A DNA stretch of 64,000 bases from Rickettsia akari str. Hartford (GCF_000018205.1 NC_009881.1:1167061-1231060), one strand, 5' to 3'; shown: positions 8,881 to 19,458, counted from the stretch's first letter. The notes: generated by a model from the sequence alone, not told the origin. Numbers and translations are program-made.

Positions 8881-9870
8881 ATGTTAACATATAATGTACC
8901 AAACGAACTAAATAACATACGACTCGATAAAGCTTTGTCACAACTTCTTGAAAAGATTTCTAGAAACCAAATCCAAAAAGCTATTAAAAATTCGCAAGTA
9001 CTAGTTAATGATGTAATTATTTCTGATCCTGATGTTTTGGTCAAGGAGAATGATGTTATACTATTTGCTTTTAAAGAACCTGAAGAGCTAAAAATTGCAG
9101 CAGTAAATATAGCACTTGATATAATTTATGAAGATGATGATTTGATAGTAATTAACAAAGCTGCAGGTATGACAGTACACCCAGGGGCAGGACATCATGA
9201 CGATACGCTTGTTAATGCATTACTTTATCATACGAAGAATCTATCGGATATAGGTTCAGCAGCAAGACCTGGGATAGTGCATCGTTTGGATAAGGATACT
9301 ACGGGCTTAATGGTAGTTGCTAAAAATAATAAAGCACATATGTTGCTTGCAAATCAGATAGAGCAAAGGCAGGTAATACGGAAATATAAAGCGTTAGTGT
9401 GGGGAGTAATTAATCCGCTAGCAGGAGTCATTAAGAATAATATAGGTCGTAGCCGAGTAGAGCGTCAAAAAATGAGCATATTAAAATATGGCGGTAAAGA
9501 AGCTGTTACGCATTACAAGACTTTAGAGCTGTTTTACGGCGGCACTATTAGTATGGTGGAATGCAGACTTAATACCGGTAGAACTCATCAAATCAGAGTG
9601 CAGCTAAGCCATGTAAAGCATTCGGTGGTCGGCGATCAAACTTACGGCAATAACGACCGAAAAATTGCTCATTCTTCTCCTGCACTAAAAGCAAAATTAA
9701 TCGATTTTAAACGCCAAGCCCTGCATTCTTGGTATTTAAGCTTTACACATCCGACTAGTAATAAGATTATGGAATTTTCTTGTGAGCTGCCAAGGGATAT
9801 GGAAGCTATTATAGCCACCGATGTATTGCACAAATTTACCGAGCTTAAGAAAACAAGATCCTTTTGGTAG
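8881..9870 (+). CDS. rluD: 23S rRNA pseudouridine synthase, RluD family
   Basis: A 329-residue RluA-family enzyme. An S4 RNA-binding domain occupies about residues 13-60 (RLDKALSQL, then KNSQVLVND). The catalytic block is HRLDKDTTGLMVVAK with the nucleophilic Asp near residue 140. The GRTHQIRVQ motif follows. RluD forms pseudouridines in helix 69 of 23S rRNA. RluC is a close relative, so the exact target site is inference. The gene is divergent from the glycosylase gene, with only 16 bases between the two start codons, so promoters must overlap. Confidence 0.9.
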   Translation: MLTYNVPNELNNIRLDKALSQLLEKISRNQIQKAIKNSQVLVNDVIISDPDVLVKENDVILFAFKEPEELKIAAVNIALDIIYEDDDLIVINKAAGMTVHPGAGHHDDTLVNALLYHTKNLSDIGSAARPGIVHRLDKDTTGLMVVAKNNKAHMLLANQIEQRQVIRKYKALVWGVINPLAGVIKNNIGRSRVERQKMSILKYGGKEAVTHYKTLELFYGGTISMVECRLNTGRTHQIRVQLSHVKHSVVGDQTYGNNDRKIAHSSPALKAKLIDFKRQALHSWYLSFTHPTSNKIMEFSCELPRDMEAIIATDVLHKFTELKKTRSFW

Positions 9871-9979
9871 TGTAGAAGATATTTTAGAGATGAAAATATA
9901 GGTAGAAAATGAGGGTACTGCAAAATCAAGATTGATAAGAGATAAAAATAAGATACTCTATTAAGAAAAAGGAAAGCTA

Positions 9980-10670
9980 ATGGAATATTGTAAATGGTGC
10001 GGTAATAAGAGTTGAGTAAAGAATGGTCGGACGTCAAAAATGGTACAAAGATACAAGTGTAAAAGCTGCAAAGGGACATATCGTATAGGCGATAAACGTA
10101 TAAAATATGGATTAGAAAAAAGAATAAAAGTAATAAAGATGTATCGTGGAGGCATTGGGATAAGATCAATAGAAAGATTAGAAAAAGTGTCGAGCACATT
10201 GATAATATATTGAATTCGTCATTTTACAGAATTAATACGCAAAGAACTAAGAAATGTAAATATACCGGAGAAATTAGAGGATATTGAAATATTAGAAATA
10301 GACGAATTATTTACGTATTATAAAAAAGAAAAATCGAGCCTATGTCTGGCGTGCTGTTGACAGAAAGCGGAATAAAATTATTGATATCGAAGTAAGTGAA
10401 ACTAGAGATTTTTATTGTTATTTAGGTATTGTTACTCGTATATAGAAATTGTATAACATTAATATATTGTGCACTGATGCGTATGATGTGTACGGCAAAT
10501 ATAAGTTGGCTTTACAACACGTTGTAACTAAAGTGGAAACCGCTTTGGTAGAGTCCAAAAATTCTTTAATCAGACACTATCTTGCTCGCTTTAATAGGAA
10601 AACTAAACGATATAATAAAGCTCTTGATATGATTGAGAACTCATTACTACTTCTTTTTAATAAAAATTAA
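9980..10670 (+). pseudogene. IS1-family transposase remnant
   Basis: Translation gives a zinc-finger-like N-terminus (CKWCGNKS with a TGA soon after, then RYKCKSCKGTY), the InsA type of IS1. It is followed by an InsB-like catalytic part (EIDELFTYY, WRAVDRKRNKI) with frameshifts, and finally VESKNSLIRHYLARFNRKTK, the conserved IS1 C-terminus. At least two stops and several shifts break it. I did not find clear terminal inverted repeats. Confidence 0.8.
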
Positions 10671-10769
10671 TTACTATCATTCTTTACTGAGCAATGCCAA
10701 AATGAGAACTTGACATAAATTGTATTACAATTATAATTACACTATGTGTGTGCTTATAATTAGTAATAC

Positions 10770-11008
10770 TTAAGAGTTATATCTGCACTTACTGTAAGAT
10801 TACACGATGATTTAGCCAAGGAAGTAGCTAAAATGGCTAAAAACTTCATATTTCACGTAGTCAGAGAGGATCTATTGAGACTATGAATAAAAGCCTATAT
10901 GAGCAGGAAAGGAAAGAAAAATTATTTGCAATTAGTATGCGTACAAGAAAAGAAAGCATGAAAATAAATTCCGAATTTTCGAATATGGAGCATGATCCTG
11001 AATGTTAA
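10770..11008 (+). pseudogene. Ribbon-helix-helix antitoxin remnant of a mazEF-type pair
   Basis: The sequence encodes SALTVRLHDDLAKEVAKMAK and, after a one-base frameshift near 10840, KLHISRSQRGSIETMNKSL running to a stop at 11008. This is the layout of a CopG/RHH antitoxin: N-terminal strand and helices, then a charged tail (YEQERKEK). A small intact frame starts at the ATG at 10883 (41 codons) but lacks the DNA-binding part. The position immediately before a MazF frame supports the assignment. Confidence 0.55.
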
Positions 11009-11369
11009 CCTCGGAGAAATTTGGCTTGCCGATTTAAATCCTAGAGTCTATAGTGAGCTTGGTAAAATAAAACCTGTATTGATTATCCAAAATTAAGTAC
11101 TATTGGACCCAGATCATCCGTCTACTTTAATCATCCCTCTAACAACTAATTTAATAGATGAGGCTTTACCTTTACGAATTCGTATTAAAGCTCATAATAA
11201 ATTAGAAAGCGATTCAGATCTTTTAATAGACCAAATACGTAGTATAGATAATAAACGCTTAATTTTGTGGCATATTATAGCTACTGTTAGCCCCATGATT
11301 ATGAAAACAATATATAAAGCAATATTAGAAATTATAGGAGTTGGACCTGTTCCGTGCAATATTCTATAA
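11004..11369 (+). pseudogene. MazF/PemK-type toxin frame broken by one in-frame stop
   Basis: The frame reads VNLGEIWLADLNPRVYSELG, then KIKPVLIIQN, a TAA at 11094, and then continues in the same frame through STLIIPLTTN and DQIRSIDNKRLI to 11369. These are MazF landmarks: GEIWLADLNP, the PVLIIQN strand and the DQIRSIDxxRL block. MazF is an mRNA endoribonuclease. No normal start codon precedes it, and the TAA likely replaced a CAA or GAA. The end overlaps the GTG start of prmC by 16 bases. Confidence 0.7.
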
Positions 11370-12922
11370 AACAAGCCTTGAGTACAGCATCAGATAAATT
11401 AAATAAAATAGGTATCAGTCCGCCGCAATTAGAAGCACGAATTTTACTTCAGCATGTCATACATAAACCTATTGAGTATTTGCTTATTAATCTTGATGAA
11501 CAGTTAAGTGAAGCTGAGATAAAAGCTTTTGAAAAATTGTTAGAGAGAAGACTAAAGCATGAACCTATAACATATATTACAGGCGTTAAAGAATTCTACT
11601 CACGTGAATTTATTGTCAATAAACATGTGTTAATTCCTAGAAGTGATACTGAAATTTTGGTGGATGTTGTATTGCAGCGTTATTCCCATAGCACTCAAGG
11701 TCATTCTACCGAAAGCGGGAAACCAGAAACAAAGAAGCTGGATTCTGTGGTCAACCCACGGAACGACAGCATACTAGAACTCGGTACAGGTAGCGGCTGC
11801 GTTGCTATCAGTCTATTATGTGAGTTACCGAATGCTAATATAATTGCAACCGATATAAGCATTGAAGCAATAGAAGTTGCTAAAAGTAATGCCATAAAAC
11901 ATCATGTAACGGATCGCATTCAGATTATTCACAGTGATTGGTTTGAAAATTTAGGAAAGCAAAAATTTGATGTTATAGTTAGCAACCCACCATATATATC
12001 ACACAGCGAAAAATCAGAGATGGCACTTGAGACACTGAACCACGAACCGCATTTTGCATTATTTGCTGAAGAGGACGGCTTGCAAGCTTATCGTATAATT
12101 GCTAAAAATGCCAAACCATTCTTAAAACCAAACGGTAAGATTATATTAGAGATAGGGTTTAACCAAGCAGAAAAAGTTAGCAAAATCTTTTTGAATTACG
12201 GCTATAATATCGACAATATTTATAAAGATTTGCAGTCACATAATAGAGTAATAGAAATATCGTCTATTACTCTCAATCGGTCATACGCAAGGCGAGTCGG
12301 CAAAAGCTTATCAGGAGTACAACAGAATTTATTAGATAACGAACTACTAAAATATTTATTTTCCAAAGCAAAACTTGAAAGCGAAAAGCGTAAAGTATTT
12401 CTTGAGATAGGTTTTGGTATGGGTGAGCATTTCATTAACCAAGCAAAAATGAATCCTGATACACTTTTTATTGGTGTAGAGGTATATTTAAACGGAGTTG
12501 CAAATGTTTTAAAACTTGCTGCTGAGCAGAATATCAAGAATTTTTTATTATTTCCGAATAATTTGGACTTAATATTAAACGATTTACCAAATAATAGTTT
12601 AGATGGAATTTATATTTTATTTCCTGATCCATGGATAAAAAATAAGCAAAAAAAGAAACGTATTTTCAATAAAGAGCGTCTTAAGGTTTTACAAGATAAG
12701 CTAAAAGATAACGGTAATTTAGTATTTGCTTCTGATATCGAAAATTATTTTTATGAAGCAATTGAACTAATAAAACAGCACGGTAATTTTGAAATTATGA
12801 ATAACGATGATTATCTAACCTCACATGATAATTATGTAATGACCAAATATCATCAAAAAGCTATTAAGGAGAATAGAACGCCGAAATTTATGATTTTGCG
12901 GCACGTTTTAGGCGATCATTAA
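11354..12922 (+). CDS. prmC-trmB: Fused PrmC release-factor methyltransferase and TrmB tRNA m7G46 methyltransferase
   Basis: A single 522-residue frame. The N-terminal 300 residues are PrmC/HemK: SAM-binding ELGTGSGCVAISL and the catalytic SNPPYISHSE, which methylates the Gln of the GGQ motif in RF1/RF2. From about residue 325 comes TrmB: FLEIGFGMGEHF, then FPDPWIKNKQKKKR, which makes 7-methylguanosine-46 in tRNA. The fusion is known in Rickettsia. Residues around 115-138 (HSTESGKPET, then VVNPRND) do not belong to PrmC and match a palindromic repeat. It starts with GTG inside the end of the mazF remnant; its last 35 bases overlap the convergent sua5 gene. Confidence 0.92.
   Translation: MQYSIKQALSTASDKLNKIGISPPQLEARILLQHVIHKPIEYLLINLDEQLSEAEIKAFEKLLERRLKHEPITYITGVKEFYSREFIVNKHVLIPRSDTEILVDVVLQRYSHSTQGHSTESGKPETKKLDSVVNPRNDSILELGTGSGCVAISLLCELPNANIIATDISIEAIEVAKSNAIKHHVTDRIQIIHSDWFENLGKQKFDVIVSNPPYISHSEKSEMALETLNHEPHFALFAEEDGLQAYRIIAKNAKPFLKPNGKIILEIGFNQAEKVSKIFLNYGYNIDNIYKDLQSHNRVIEISSITLNRSYARRVGKSLSGVQQNLLDNELLKYLFSKAKLESEKRKVFLEIGFGMGEHFINQAKMNPDTLFIGVEVYLNGVANVLKLAAEQNIKNFLLFPNNLDLILNDLPNNSLDGIYILFPDPWIKNKQKKKRIFNKERLKVLQDKLKDNGNLVFASDIENYFYEAIELIKQHGNFEIMNNDDYLTSHDNYVMTKYHQKAIKENRTPKFMILRHVLGDH
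11700..11768. repeat. Short palindromic repeat in frame inside prmC
   Basis: The DNA reads gtcattctaccgaaagcggg at the left end and gtggtcaacccacggaacgac at the right, resembling the type C left arm and type B right arm of the intergenic repeats. It interrupts PrmC just before its SAM-binding motif but keeps the frame. Confidence 0.65.
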
Positions 12923-13826
12923 TTGCAGCACCAATATTTTCTTGAGGTATAGGCGCAACTGCTATACCGCTTACATCATGAGCTGCAGCATAGTCGTCAA
13001 GAATTCTTAAATACGCATAAAGATTTGCAGCAGCTTCTATAAGATTGCCCTTGGTACTGAGATTTAATGAAAATCTTCCCGTAAGATTGCTATTACCAAA
13101 ATTGACGCTGATTTCGTTATACTCTAAATTTATAGCATTTAGCCTGATCGGTACTTTTGGTGAATAGTGTTTCGCAAGCATGCCTGGAGCTTTTATAGCA
13201 CTTGTTTCTGATGCTTTTAACACTTTTACCCTAAGTACTTCTTCTAAAATTTCAACAGTTATAAACCCTTCTCTAAGAATAGTAGGAGTAGCGGTTGTAG
13301 TATCAATTATCGTTGACTCTAGACCATATTCAGATTGATAGATTTCAGGTGCTAAAATAAAAATTTCCTGATTATCCTTAAAATGTTTTGTGACATGCTC
13401 AGCGTTAGTCGGACTAATATAGTTTGAAGGGTTAGCACTTGGGGCGGCTATAGGCACGCCTGATTGTCTGATAAGCTCTAATGCTACAGGGTAAGACGGT
13501 ATCCGAAGTGCTATGGTATTTAGTCCTGCAGCTGCACTAGGGGCAATATTGGCATTCTCTTTTAAAGGGACAACTATAGATAATGGTCCAGACCAAAATT
13601 TTTCTGCTATTTTTATAGCTAAATCATTAAACTCGCCTATTTCTTTTGCTTGCTCTATGGAGAAGACATGCACAATAAGCGGATTACTAGCAGGACGATT
13701 TTTAAACTGAAAAATCTTTAAACAAGCTTCATTATTAGTAGCATCCGCTCCGATTCCATACACTGTTTCGGTTGGGAATACTACTACTTTACCTGATTTT
13801 ATAAATTGAACTGCTTTACTAACCAT
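12888..13826 (-). CDS. sua5: Threonylcarbamoyl-AMP synthase, long (Sua5) form
   Basis: It makes threonylcarbamoyl-AMP from threonine, bicarbonate and ATP for the t6A37 modification of ANN-decoding tRNAs. The YrdC fold spans about residues 1-200 (VFPTETVYGIGADA, KNRPASNPL, PSANPSNYISPT, TPTILREG). A C-terminal Sua5 domain follows the linker KAPGMLAKHYSPKVP. At 312 residues it is the two-domain form rather than short TsaC. The ATG at 13826 is clear. It converges on trmB and overlaps it by 35 bases. Confidence 0.92.
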   Translation of the reverse strand: MVSKAVQFIKSGKVVVFPTETVYGIGADATNNEACLKIFQFKNRPASNPLIVHVFSIEQAKEIGEFNDLAIKIAEKFWSGPLSIVVPLKENANIAPSAAAGLNTIALRIPSYPVALELIRQSGVPIAAPSANPSNYISPTNAEHVTKHFKDNQEIFILAPEIYQSEYGLESTIIDTTTATPTILREGFITVEILEEVLRVKVLKASETSAIKAPGMLAKHYSPKVPIRLNAINLEYNEISVNFGNSNLTGRFSLNLSTKGNLIEAAANLYAYLRILDDYAAAHDVSGIAVAPIPQENIGAAINDRLKRAAKS

Positions 13827-13904
13827 TATTTAGTTATTTTGGTTTTGTTATATATCTGCTTAATGGATTCCCGCTGTCGCGTGAATTACATAAGAAAGTT
13901 TCAG

Positions 13905-15893
13905 TCATAAGCGGTTAAACTTAGCAATTTTATTTAATAACTCGCAAATATTTTGTAATAGCGATAAACGATTTTGAGCGATTTTTGGATCAGGATCATT
14001 AACTAATACATTATCAAAAAAGCTAGTAATAGGAGTTAATAGAAACGATAATAAATTTAAGGCTCTCTTATAATCTTTATCAGCTATACTATCTATAATC
14101 TGTGGAGAAATTTTTTGGACTACTTCAAATAAGTCTTTTTCAGGCTGTGTACTAAAGAGACTAGCATCAACTAGGCCGGTAATTTTCTGATCACCGATTA
14201 TATTGCTCGCTCGTTTATAAGCATTTAATAACTGCTTGCCTGCGTCTTCTATTAAAAATTCTTTTAGCGTCTCAAGCTTAAATTGTGTATCTACTAAATT
14301 TAAATCAAGAACAGCATTAATTAATAAAATATCATATTTATTTTTAAAGTAAAATTTTGCTCTTTCTTCAAAGAAAGATGTTATTAAATCTTTATCTGCT
14401 GAATTTCCATATAACTTTAAGGAAAAAATAATTAAATCATTTAAATTTAGTTCTAATTTATTTTCAAGTATTATTCTTATTATACCAAGAGCTTGACGTC
14501 TCAATGCATATGGGTCACCTGAACCTGTTGGAGCTTCGCCTGCTATCATCAAACCTACTAGACTATCTAGCTTATCGGCTAAAGCAAGCAATGCCGCATT
14601 TCCGCTTGCTACATTGTCACTCAAACCTTGCGGTTTATAATGGTCTCTAATTGCAGCGGCTATTTCTTCATTTAGCCCTTCATATTTTGCATAATAATAA
14701 CCCATAATACCTTGCAGATCAGGAAATTCTCCAACCATCTCAGAAACAAGGTCACTTTTGCAAAGCTTTGCTGCCGTAATTAAATCTTTATTATTTGGAG
14801 CTATATAATTACAAATATCGGTTATGTGTTCAATTTTTTCTCTTAAGTTACCAAGTTTTGCATGAAATGTTACAGCTTCTAATTTACCTAATCTTGATTC
14901 TAAAGTTTTAGCTATATCTTGTTTATAAAAATATAAAGCATCGGAAAGTCTTGCCGATAGTACTTTTTCATTACCTTGAATAACGAGTTCAGCATTTGCA
15001 AATCTACCATTACTAACAAAGAGAAAATATGGTGCAAAATTTCCTGTTTTGTCAAATAAACAAAAATATTTCTGATGCGTACGCATCGAAGCAATAAGTA
15101 CTTCTTTAGGTAGCTCTAAGAATTTCTGCGCTATTTTCCCAAGCAATACGACAGGAAATTCGCTAAGTCCTGCTACTTCTTCTATTAAACGCGCATCTTC
15201 TTTTATATTTAGATTTTGAGAATTTGCTAGCTCTAATAAGCCGGTCTTAATTATTTCTTCTCTCTTTATTCTTTCTAAAACAACGTTATTTTCTAAAAGC
15301 TTATTTCTATAATCTTTAAAATCTGTTACTTCTAATTTTTTATTATCAGTAAGACGATGCCCGTACGTAATATTATTAGCGGTTAAATGCCCAAATTGCA
15401 GTGGTAGTACTTCACCATCAAATATACATAAAATATTTCGCAAAGGTCTGATCCATTTTATTTTGTAATCACCCCAAAACATCGATTTTGCCCAGCTATA
15501 TTTATTAATAGCCTCTATAATAATCTTAGGCAAAATCTCTTTTATTTCTCTTTCTTTTGTCTTTTTGACAAAGAAATAATATAGCTGATTGTTAATTAAT
15601 TTAGTAGAAAGCTCTAATTTACTAACATTATGAGCACTGCAAAAGCCGTTAATAGCGGCTTCCGGAGATTCTATGCTTGGTCCTTTAATTTCTTCCTCTT
15701 GTGGCAAAGTGACCTTTGGCAAATGGGTAGCATACAGCGTTATCCTACGAGGTCCTACAAATACTTGTACTTTTGCAAATATTGCGCTTTCTGCAAAAAT
15801 TTGTGTGAATATATTTAAATACCCCTCTTCAGCGTTTTTTTGCATAAATGCAGGTATTTCTTCACTAAATAGCTCTAATAATAATTCACTCAC
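13905..15893 (-). CDS. glyS: Glycyl-tRNA synthetase beta subunit
   Basis: A 662-residue beta chain of the alpha2beta2 bacterial enzyme, somewhat shorter than the roughly 690 residues common elsewhere. It starts [15 protein letters not shown], typical of GlyS, and has the central [15 protein letters not shown] block and MRTHQKYF. The beta chain binds tRNA-Gly. Its start is a GTG and overlaps the end of glyQ by eight bases, so the two are translationally coupled. The C-terminus carries the anticodon-binding-like helical region ([12 protein letters not shown]). Confidence 0.95.
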   Translation of the reverse strand: MSELLLELFSEEIPAFMQKNAEEGYLNIFTQIFAESAIFAKVQVFVGPRRITLYATHLPKVTLPQEEEIKGPSIESPEAAINGFCSAHNVSKLELSTKLINNQLYYFFVKKTKEREIKEILPKIIIEAINKYSWAKSMFWGDYKIKWIRPLRNILCIFDGEVLPLQFGHLTANNITYGHRLTDNKKLEVTDFKDYRNKLLENNVVLERIKREEIIKTGLLELANSQNLNIKEDARLIEEVAGLSEFPVVLLGKIAQKFLELPKEVLIASMRTHQKYFCLFDKTGNFAPYFLFVSNGRFANAELVIQGNEKVLSARLSDALYFYKQDIAKTLESRLGKLEAVTFHAKLGNLREKIEHITDICNYIAPNNKDLITAAKLCKSDLVSEMVGEFPDLQGIMGYYYAKYEGLNEEIAAAIRDHYKPQGLSDNVASGNAALLALADKLDSLVGLMIAGEAPTGSGDPYALRRQALGIIRIILENKLELNLNDLIIFSLKLYGNSADKDLITSFFEERAKFYFKNKYDILLINAVLDLNLVDTQFKLETLKEFLIEDAGKQLLNAYKRASNIIGDQKITGLVDASLFSTQPEKDLFEVVQKISPQIIDSIADKDYKRALNLLSFLLTPITSFFDNVLVNDPDPKIAQNRLSLLQNICELLNKIAKFNRL

Positions 15894-16755
15894 CGCTTAA
15901 CTCCAACCATTTCATACAACAAATTCTAGCTAAATGACGCACTCTTAAAACATAAGAAGCACGCTCCGTTACACTAATTACACCTAACGCATTTAATTGA
16001 TTAAAGTAATGACTTGCTTTAAGGCATTCATCATAAGCCGGCATAGGTAAGTTTGCCTTCACTAGCCTCTCGCATTGTTCTTCACTATCTTTAAAATGTC
16101 TTAGCAACATCTTGCTATCGGCAAGCTCTAAATTATATTTCGAAAATTGCCGCTCAGCCTCGAAATCTACTTCACCGTATTTTAAAGCTTTTTCACCTAT
16201 TTGTCCGTTCCAATCAAGTGCTTTGACTACATCAACGCCTTGGATGTATAACGCAAGCCTTTCTAAGCCATAAGTGATCTCACACGCAACGGGACGACAT
16301 TCAATCCCACCGATTTGCTGCATATAAGTAAATTGTGATACTTCCATACCATCGCACCATACTTCCCAACCGAGCCCTGAGGCTCCGAGCGTCGGTGACT
16401 CCCAATCATCTTCAACAAATCTGATATCATGGTTTTTTAAATCTATCCCCAAACATTCCAAATTTTTAAGATATAAATCTTGAATATCATCTGGCGACGG
16501 TTTTAAGATAACTTGAAACTGGTAATAATGCTGCATTCTATTGGGGTGCATACCGTATCTGCTATCGCCTGGTCTTCTTGATGGTTGAACATATGCAACA
16601 GACCAAGGTTTAGTACCAAGGCATCTAAGCACCGTTGCAGGGTGAAACGTACCGGCTCCGACATGGGCATCGTAAGGCTGTAATATGCCGCAACCATAAT
16701 CCTGCCAATAATTTTGTAATGTCAGAATAATTTGTTGAAATGATAGTTTTTTCAT
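15886..16755 (-). CDS. glyQ: Glycyl-tRNA synthetase alpha subunit
   Basis: A 289-residue class II catalytic subunit, the usual length. It begins [17 protein letters not shown] and shows [22 protein letters not shown] and [15 protein letters not shown]. It charges tRNA-Gly together with the beta subunit encoded immediately downstream. No palindromic repeat separates the pair, in contrast to most neighbours. Confidence 0.96.
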   Translation of the reverse strand: MKKLSFQQIILTLQNYWQDYGCGILQPYDAHVGAGTFHPATVLRCLGTKPWSVAYVQPSRRPGDSRYGMHPNRMQHYYQFQVILKPSPDDIQDLYLKNLECLGIDLKNHDIRFVEDDWESPTLGASGLGWEVWCDGMEVSQFTYMQQIGGIECRPVACEITYGLERLALYIQGVDVVKALDWNGQIGEKALKYGEVDFEAERQFSKYNLELADSKMLLRHFKDSEEQCERLVKANLPMPAYDECLKASHYFNQLNALGVISVTERASYVLRVRHLARICCMKWLELSGE

Positions 16756-16786
16756 AAAAAGTTATTAGTGAGGAATAAAATTTTTA

Positions 16787-17127
16787 TCAGTCAAAAGGAT
16801 TAAATATTTTAATGTTAAATATATTATAATGTTTGGTATTTCTAGTAACTAATATCATATTATTTTGTTTTGCTTGTGCTGCTATTAAAACATCAATTGC
16901 ATTAATACCGTCTATGATCATTAATTCATCCCATTCTTCACATATTGCTTTGTCAATATCAAGAATTCTCTCATTATAATCTATCAGTTATTTATAGTCT
17001 TTTATACTCATAATGACAACTGCGTCTTCACCTCTTTTTGTCATACACTGAGAGGAGTGCCATGCATGGCAATATCAATAATATTACTTAACTTATTCTT
17101 TGCTTCGTATAACTGCCATTTATTCAT
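16787..17127 (-). pseudogene. Phd-VapC toxin-antitoxin remnant collapsed by a deletion
   Basis: From the ATG at 17127 the minus strand encodes MNKWQLYEAKNKLSNIIDIA and, after a stop and a frameshift, TKRGEDAVVIMSIKDYK, a Phd/YefM antitoxin. The following sequence, after a TAA, is the C-terminal half of a PIN-domain toxin: EWDELMIIDGINAIDVLIAA, then LVTRNTKHYNIFNI and NPFD. The N-terminal half of VapC is absent, so an internal deletion joined the two genes. The remaining IDVLIAA and TRN correspond to the acidic and Asn-containing motifs of PIN nucleases. Confidence 0.65.
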
Positions 17128-17206
17128 AATAAACCCTAATATAGCTAGATTGTCTAGATTATTATAATATAAAGATTTAAAAAATATTTTTTATTAATTT
17201 AAGAGA

Positions 17207-17839
17207 CTAATAATACTCCTTGCCGATCTCGATCTTAGGGCGATCATTTGCTACTCGCCAATCGTTAGTATCACGGAAAGAATAAACACAACCGCAAAAT
17301 TCTTGCTTATAAAAATGCTCTTCTTTAGCGATTTCATACATACGACTAGCACCACCGTCTTTACGCCAATTATAAGTCCAATAGGTTATCCCTGCATAAT
17401 GAGATGCCGCCCTAGTTCCTGATTCATTAATTTGGTTCATATCTTTCCATCTAGAAATACCAAGCGAGCTAGTTATAACTTTAAAGCCGTTCTCATAAGC
17501 ATATAAAGCCGTACGCTCGAAACGCATATCAAAACACATTGTACAGCGTATACCTCTCTCAGGCTCAAATTCCATCCCTTTAGCTCTTCTAAACCAATTT
17601 TGTGGATCATAATCTGCGTCGATAAATTCTATATTATGCTTCTCGGCAAACTTAATATTTTCGTTCTTACGAAGCTCATATTCTTTTTTAGGGTGAATAT
17701 TAGGATTGTAAAAAAAAAGTGTATATTTAATGTCGCTCTCTATCATTTTTTCCATTAAAGGACCAACGCAAGGAGCACAACAACAATGTAGTAAAACTTT
17801 GCTTTCACCGTTTGGTATTTCAAAAACTGCGCTCATCAT
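17207..17839 (-). CDS. queH: Epoxyqueuosine reductase QueH
   Basis: A 210-residue protein of the former DUF208 family, which reduces epoxyqueuosine to queuosine in the wobble position of GUN tRNAs, replacing QueG. The sequence has the paired cysteines [12 protein letters not shown] near the N-terminus, CTMCFDMR in the middle and FCGCVYSF near the C-terminus, as expected for an iron-sulphur enzyme. Two adjacent ATG codons begin the frame (17839 and 17836). It lies just downstream of the proP remnant and could share its transcript. Confidence 0.88.
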   Translation of the reverse strand: MMSAVFEIPNGESKVLLHCCCAPCVGPLMEKMIESDIKYTLFFYNPNIHPKKEYELRKNENIKFAEKHNIEFIDADYDPQNWFRRAKGMEFEPERGIRCTMCFDMRFERTALYAYENGFKVITSSLGISRWKDMNQINESGTRAASHYAGITYWTYNWRKDGGASRMYEIAKEEHFYKQEFCGCVYSFRDTNDWRVANDRPKIEIGKEYY

Positions 17840-17844
17840 AGAAC

Positions 17845-19091
17845 CTAATTTACCAAATTCTTTTTATAAGTTTCTTTGTAGAATTTTAGAAGAATAGAAG
17901 ACAATAATGCAAGTGCAATTAAATAATATGCAATAGCATAATTGTCTCCGGTCACTTTCGTTAATATCATTGCTAACATTGGAGCAGCACCACCAAATAC
18001 AGCAGCTGCAAGGTTGTATGAAAGTGCAATGCCGGTAAATCTTACACTAGTCGGGAATATCTCTACTAAAACTTTTGGAATGGGTCCCATATAAATAGCG
18101 ATAATTCCAGCAAATATTACTTGAGATATTATAGCTAAAGTAAAATTCATTGACCCTAAGGCTACAAAAATAGGATAGACTGATAAAATTAACAAGATAA
18201 TCCAACATATTAGTACAGGACGCCTCCCAACCTTATCCGAAACATACGTAGATATAGGAAATACTGTCATCATTACGATTAATACTATACTACTAACAAT
18301 TGTGCTTTGCTGATTAGTATAACCAAGCATTTGCATAAAATTACCGATAAAACCGTAGAAGTATAAAAAGGCGCAGTTACAGTAATATAAAGACCAAGTG
18401 CGATAATGAGTTCTTTTGGAGATTTAGTTAATGTTTCACACAAAGGAAAACGTGTTAACATGCCGTTCTCTTTAGCTTTTTTATAAATAGGGCTTGCTGC
18501 TAAATTTTTTCTGATATATAGACCTATAGAGCCAATAAATAATCCTGCGATAAAAGGTATTCTCCAACCCCATTCAAATAGCATATCGGCAGGCATAAAA
18601 TAAGAAAAACCGGCAGAAGTTAGTAGCCCAAGAAGCATACCGCCACACATACTAACAAACGAGGCACTTCCTGCAATCCCTCTTTGCTCAAACGAAGCAT
18701 GCTCTACTATATAAGAAATACAGCCGCTAAACTCACCTCCTAGAGAAAAACCTTGTATAAGCCTAATAATAGTCAAAATGATGGGGGCAGCAATTCCAAT
18801 AGTGTGATAACTAGGGAGTAGCCCTATTCCTGTAGTCGGCACCGTCATAGTTATAATACCAATAACTAAAGCAGTGCGTCTACCGAATCTATCTCCGATA
18901 TTACCGAAAATAATACCTCCGAGTGGACGCACTATAAAACCCGCAGCAAATACAGCAAACGTTAATGTATCACGCATTTCAGAATCAGGAAAAAAATGCT
19001 GCCCTATAATATAAGCAAATTGTGCATATAACGCATAATCAAACCACTCAGCAGCATTACCGATCATTCCCGGTATTATTACTTTTCTCAT
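17845..19091 (-). pseudogene. proP: Proline/betaine-type MFS transporter split by a frameshift
   Basis: Two overlapping frames together encode one ProP-like transporter. The first (19091 to 18285) has GNAAEWFDYALYAQFAYIIG and NIGDRFGRRTALVIG; the second (18336 to 17845) continues with FYGFIGNFMQMLGYTNQQS and the C-terminal helices. The reading changes phase near 18358 between PFYT and FYGF, so a single small indel broke the gene. Without it, about 415 residues and twelve membrane helices would result. An intact paralogue lies at 57573. Sequencing error or slippage cannot be excluded. Confidence 0.8.
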
Positions 19092-19188
19092 TAAGTTATT
19101 TTATTGATTTTAAAACAAGATAATAAAAGGAATATTGTACATTCTCAAGTAAAAATAACTTTATAGCTTCATTGTACAGCTCATTTAT

Positions 19189-19398
19189 GTCATTCCTGCG
19201 AAAGTGGGGCGTTGTTGCGTGGACACCACCTCCGTCACTGCGAGCGGTCGAAGACCGTGCGTCAATCCAGTAAAAATAATTAAAAAAATGCTAAAAATTA
19301 GCATTTTTAACTGAATTGCTTCGTCACAACTTACAGTTTTTCCTCGCAATGACGAAAAAACTATCCATGGAATAACGCCAATGCCTCGCAGGAATGAC
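19189..19398. repeat. Nested palindromic repeats (type A inside type C)
   Basis: The outer element begins gtcattcctgcgaaag and ends cgcaggaatgac (type C arms). Inside it at about 19233-19353 sits a type A element starting cgtcactgcgagcgg and ending cctcgcaatgac, itself with a central hairpin (aaaatgctaaaaa / agcattttt). The 367 bases between proP and the next gene hold little else. Confidence 0.7.
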
Positions 19399-19458
19399 AT
19401 CGAGTAAGTCTTTCGAACCATACGGGCAACATCTACAGTCACTCGCAATTACGATACC

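Noticed and set aside
8865..9044. 60-residue N-terminal extension of the uracil-DNA glycosylase
   Set aside because: It would be read from the opposite strand of rluD; MSNTLKWL at 8864 is the likely start.
9669..10199. 176-codon frame antisense to rluD and the IS1 remnant
   Set aside because: Hydrophobic low-complexity translation with no family; it is the complement of the rluD end and dead transposase.
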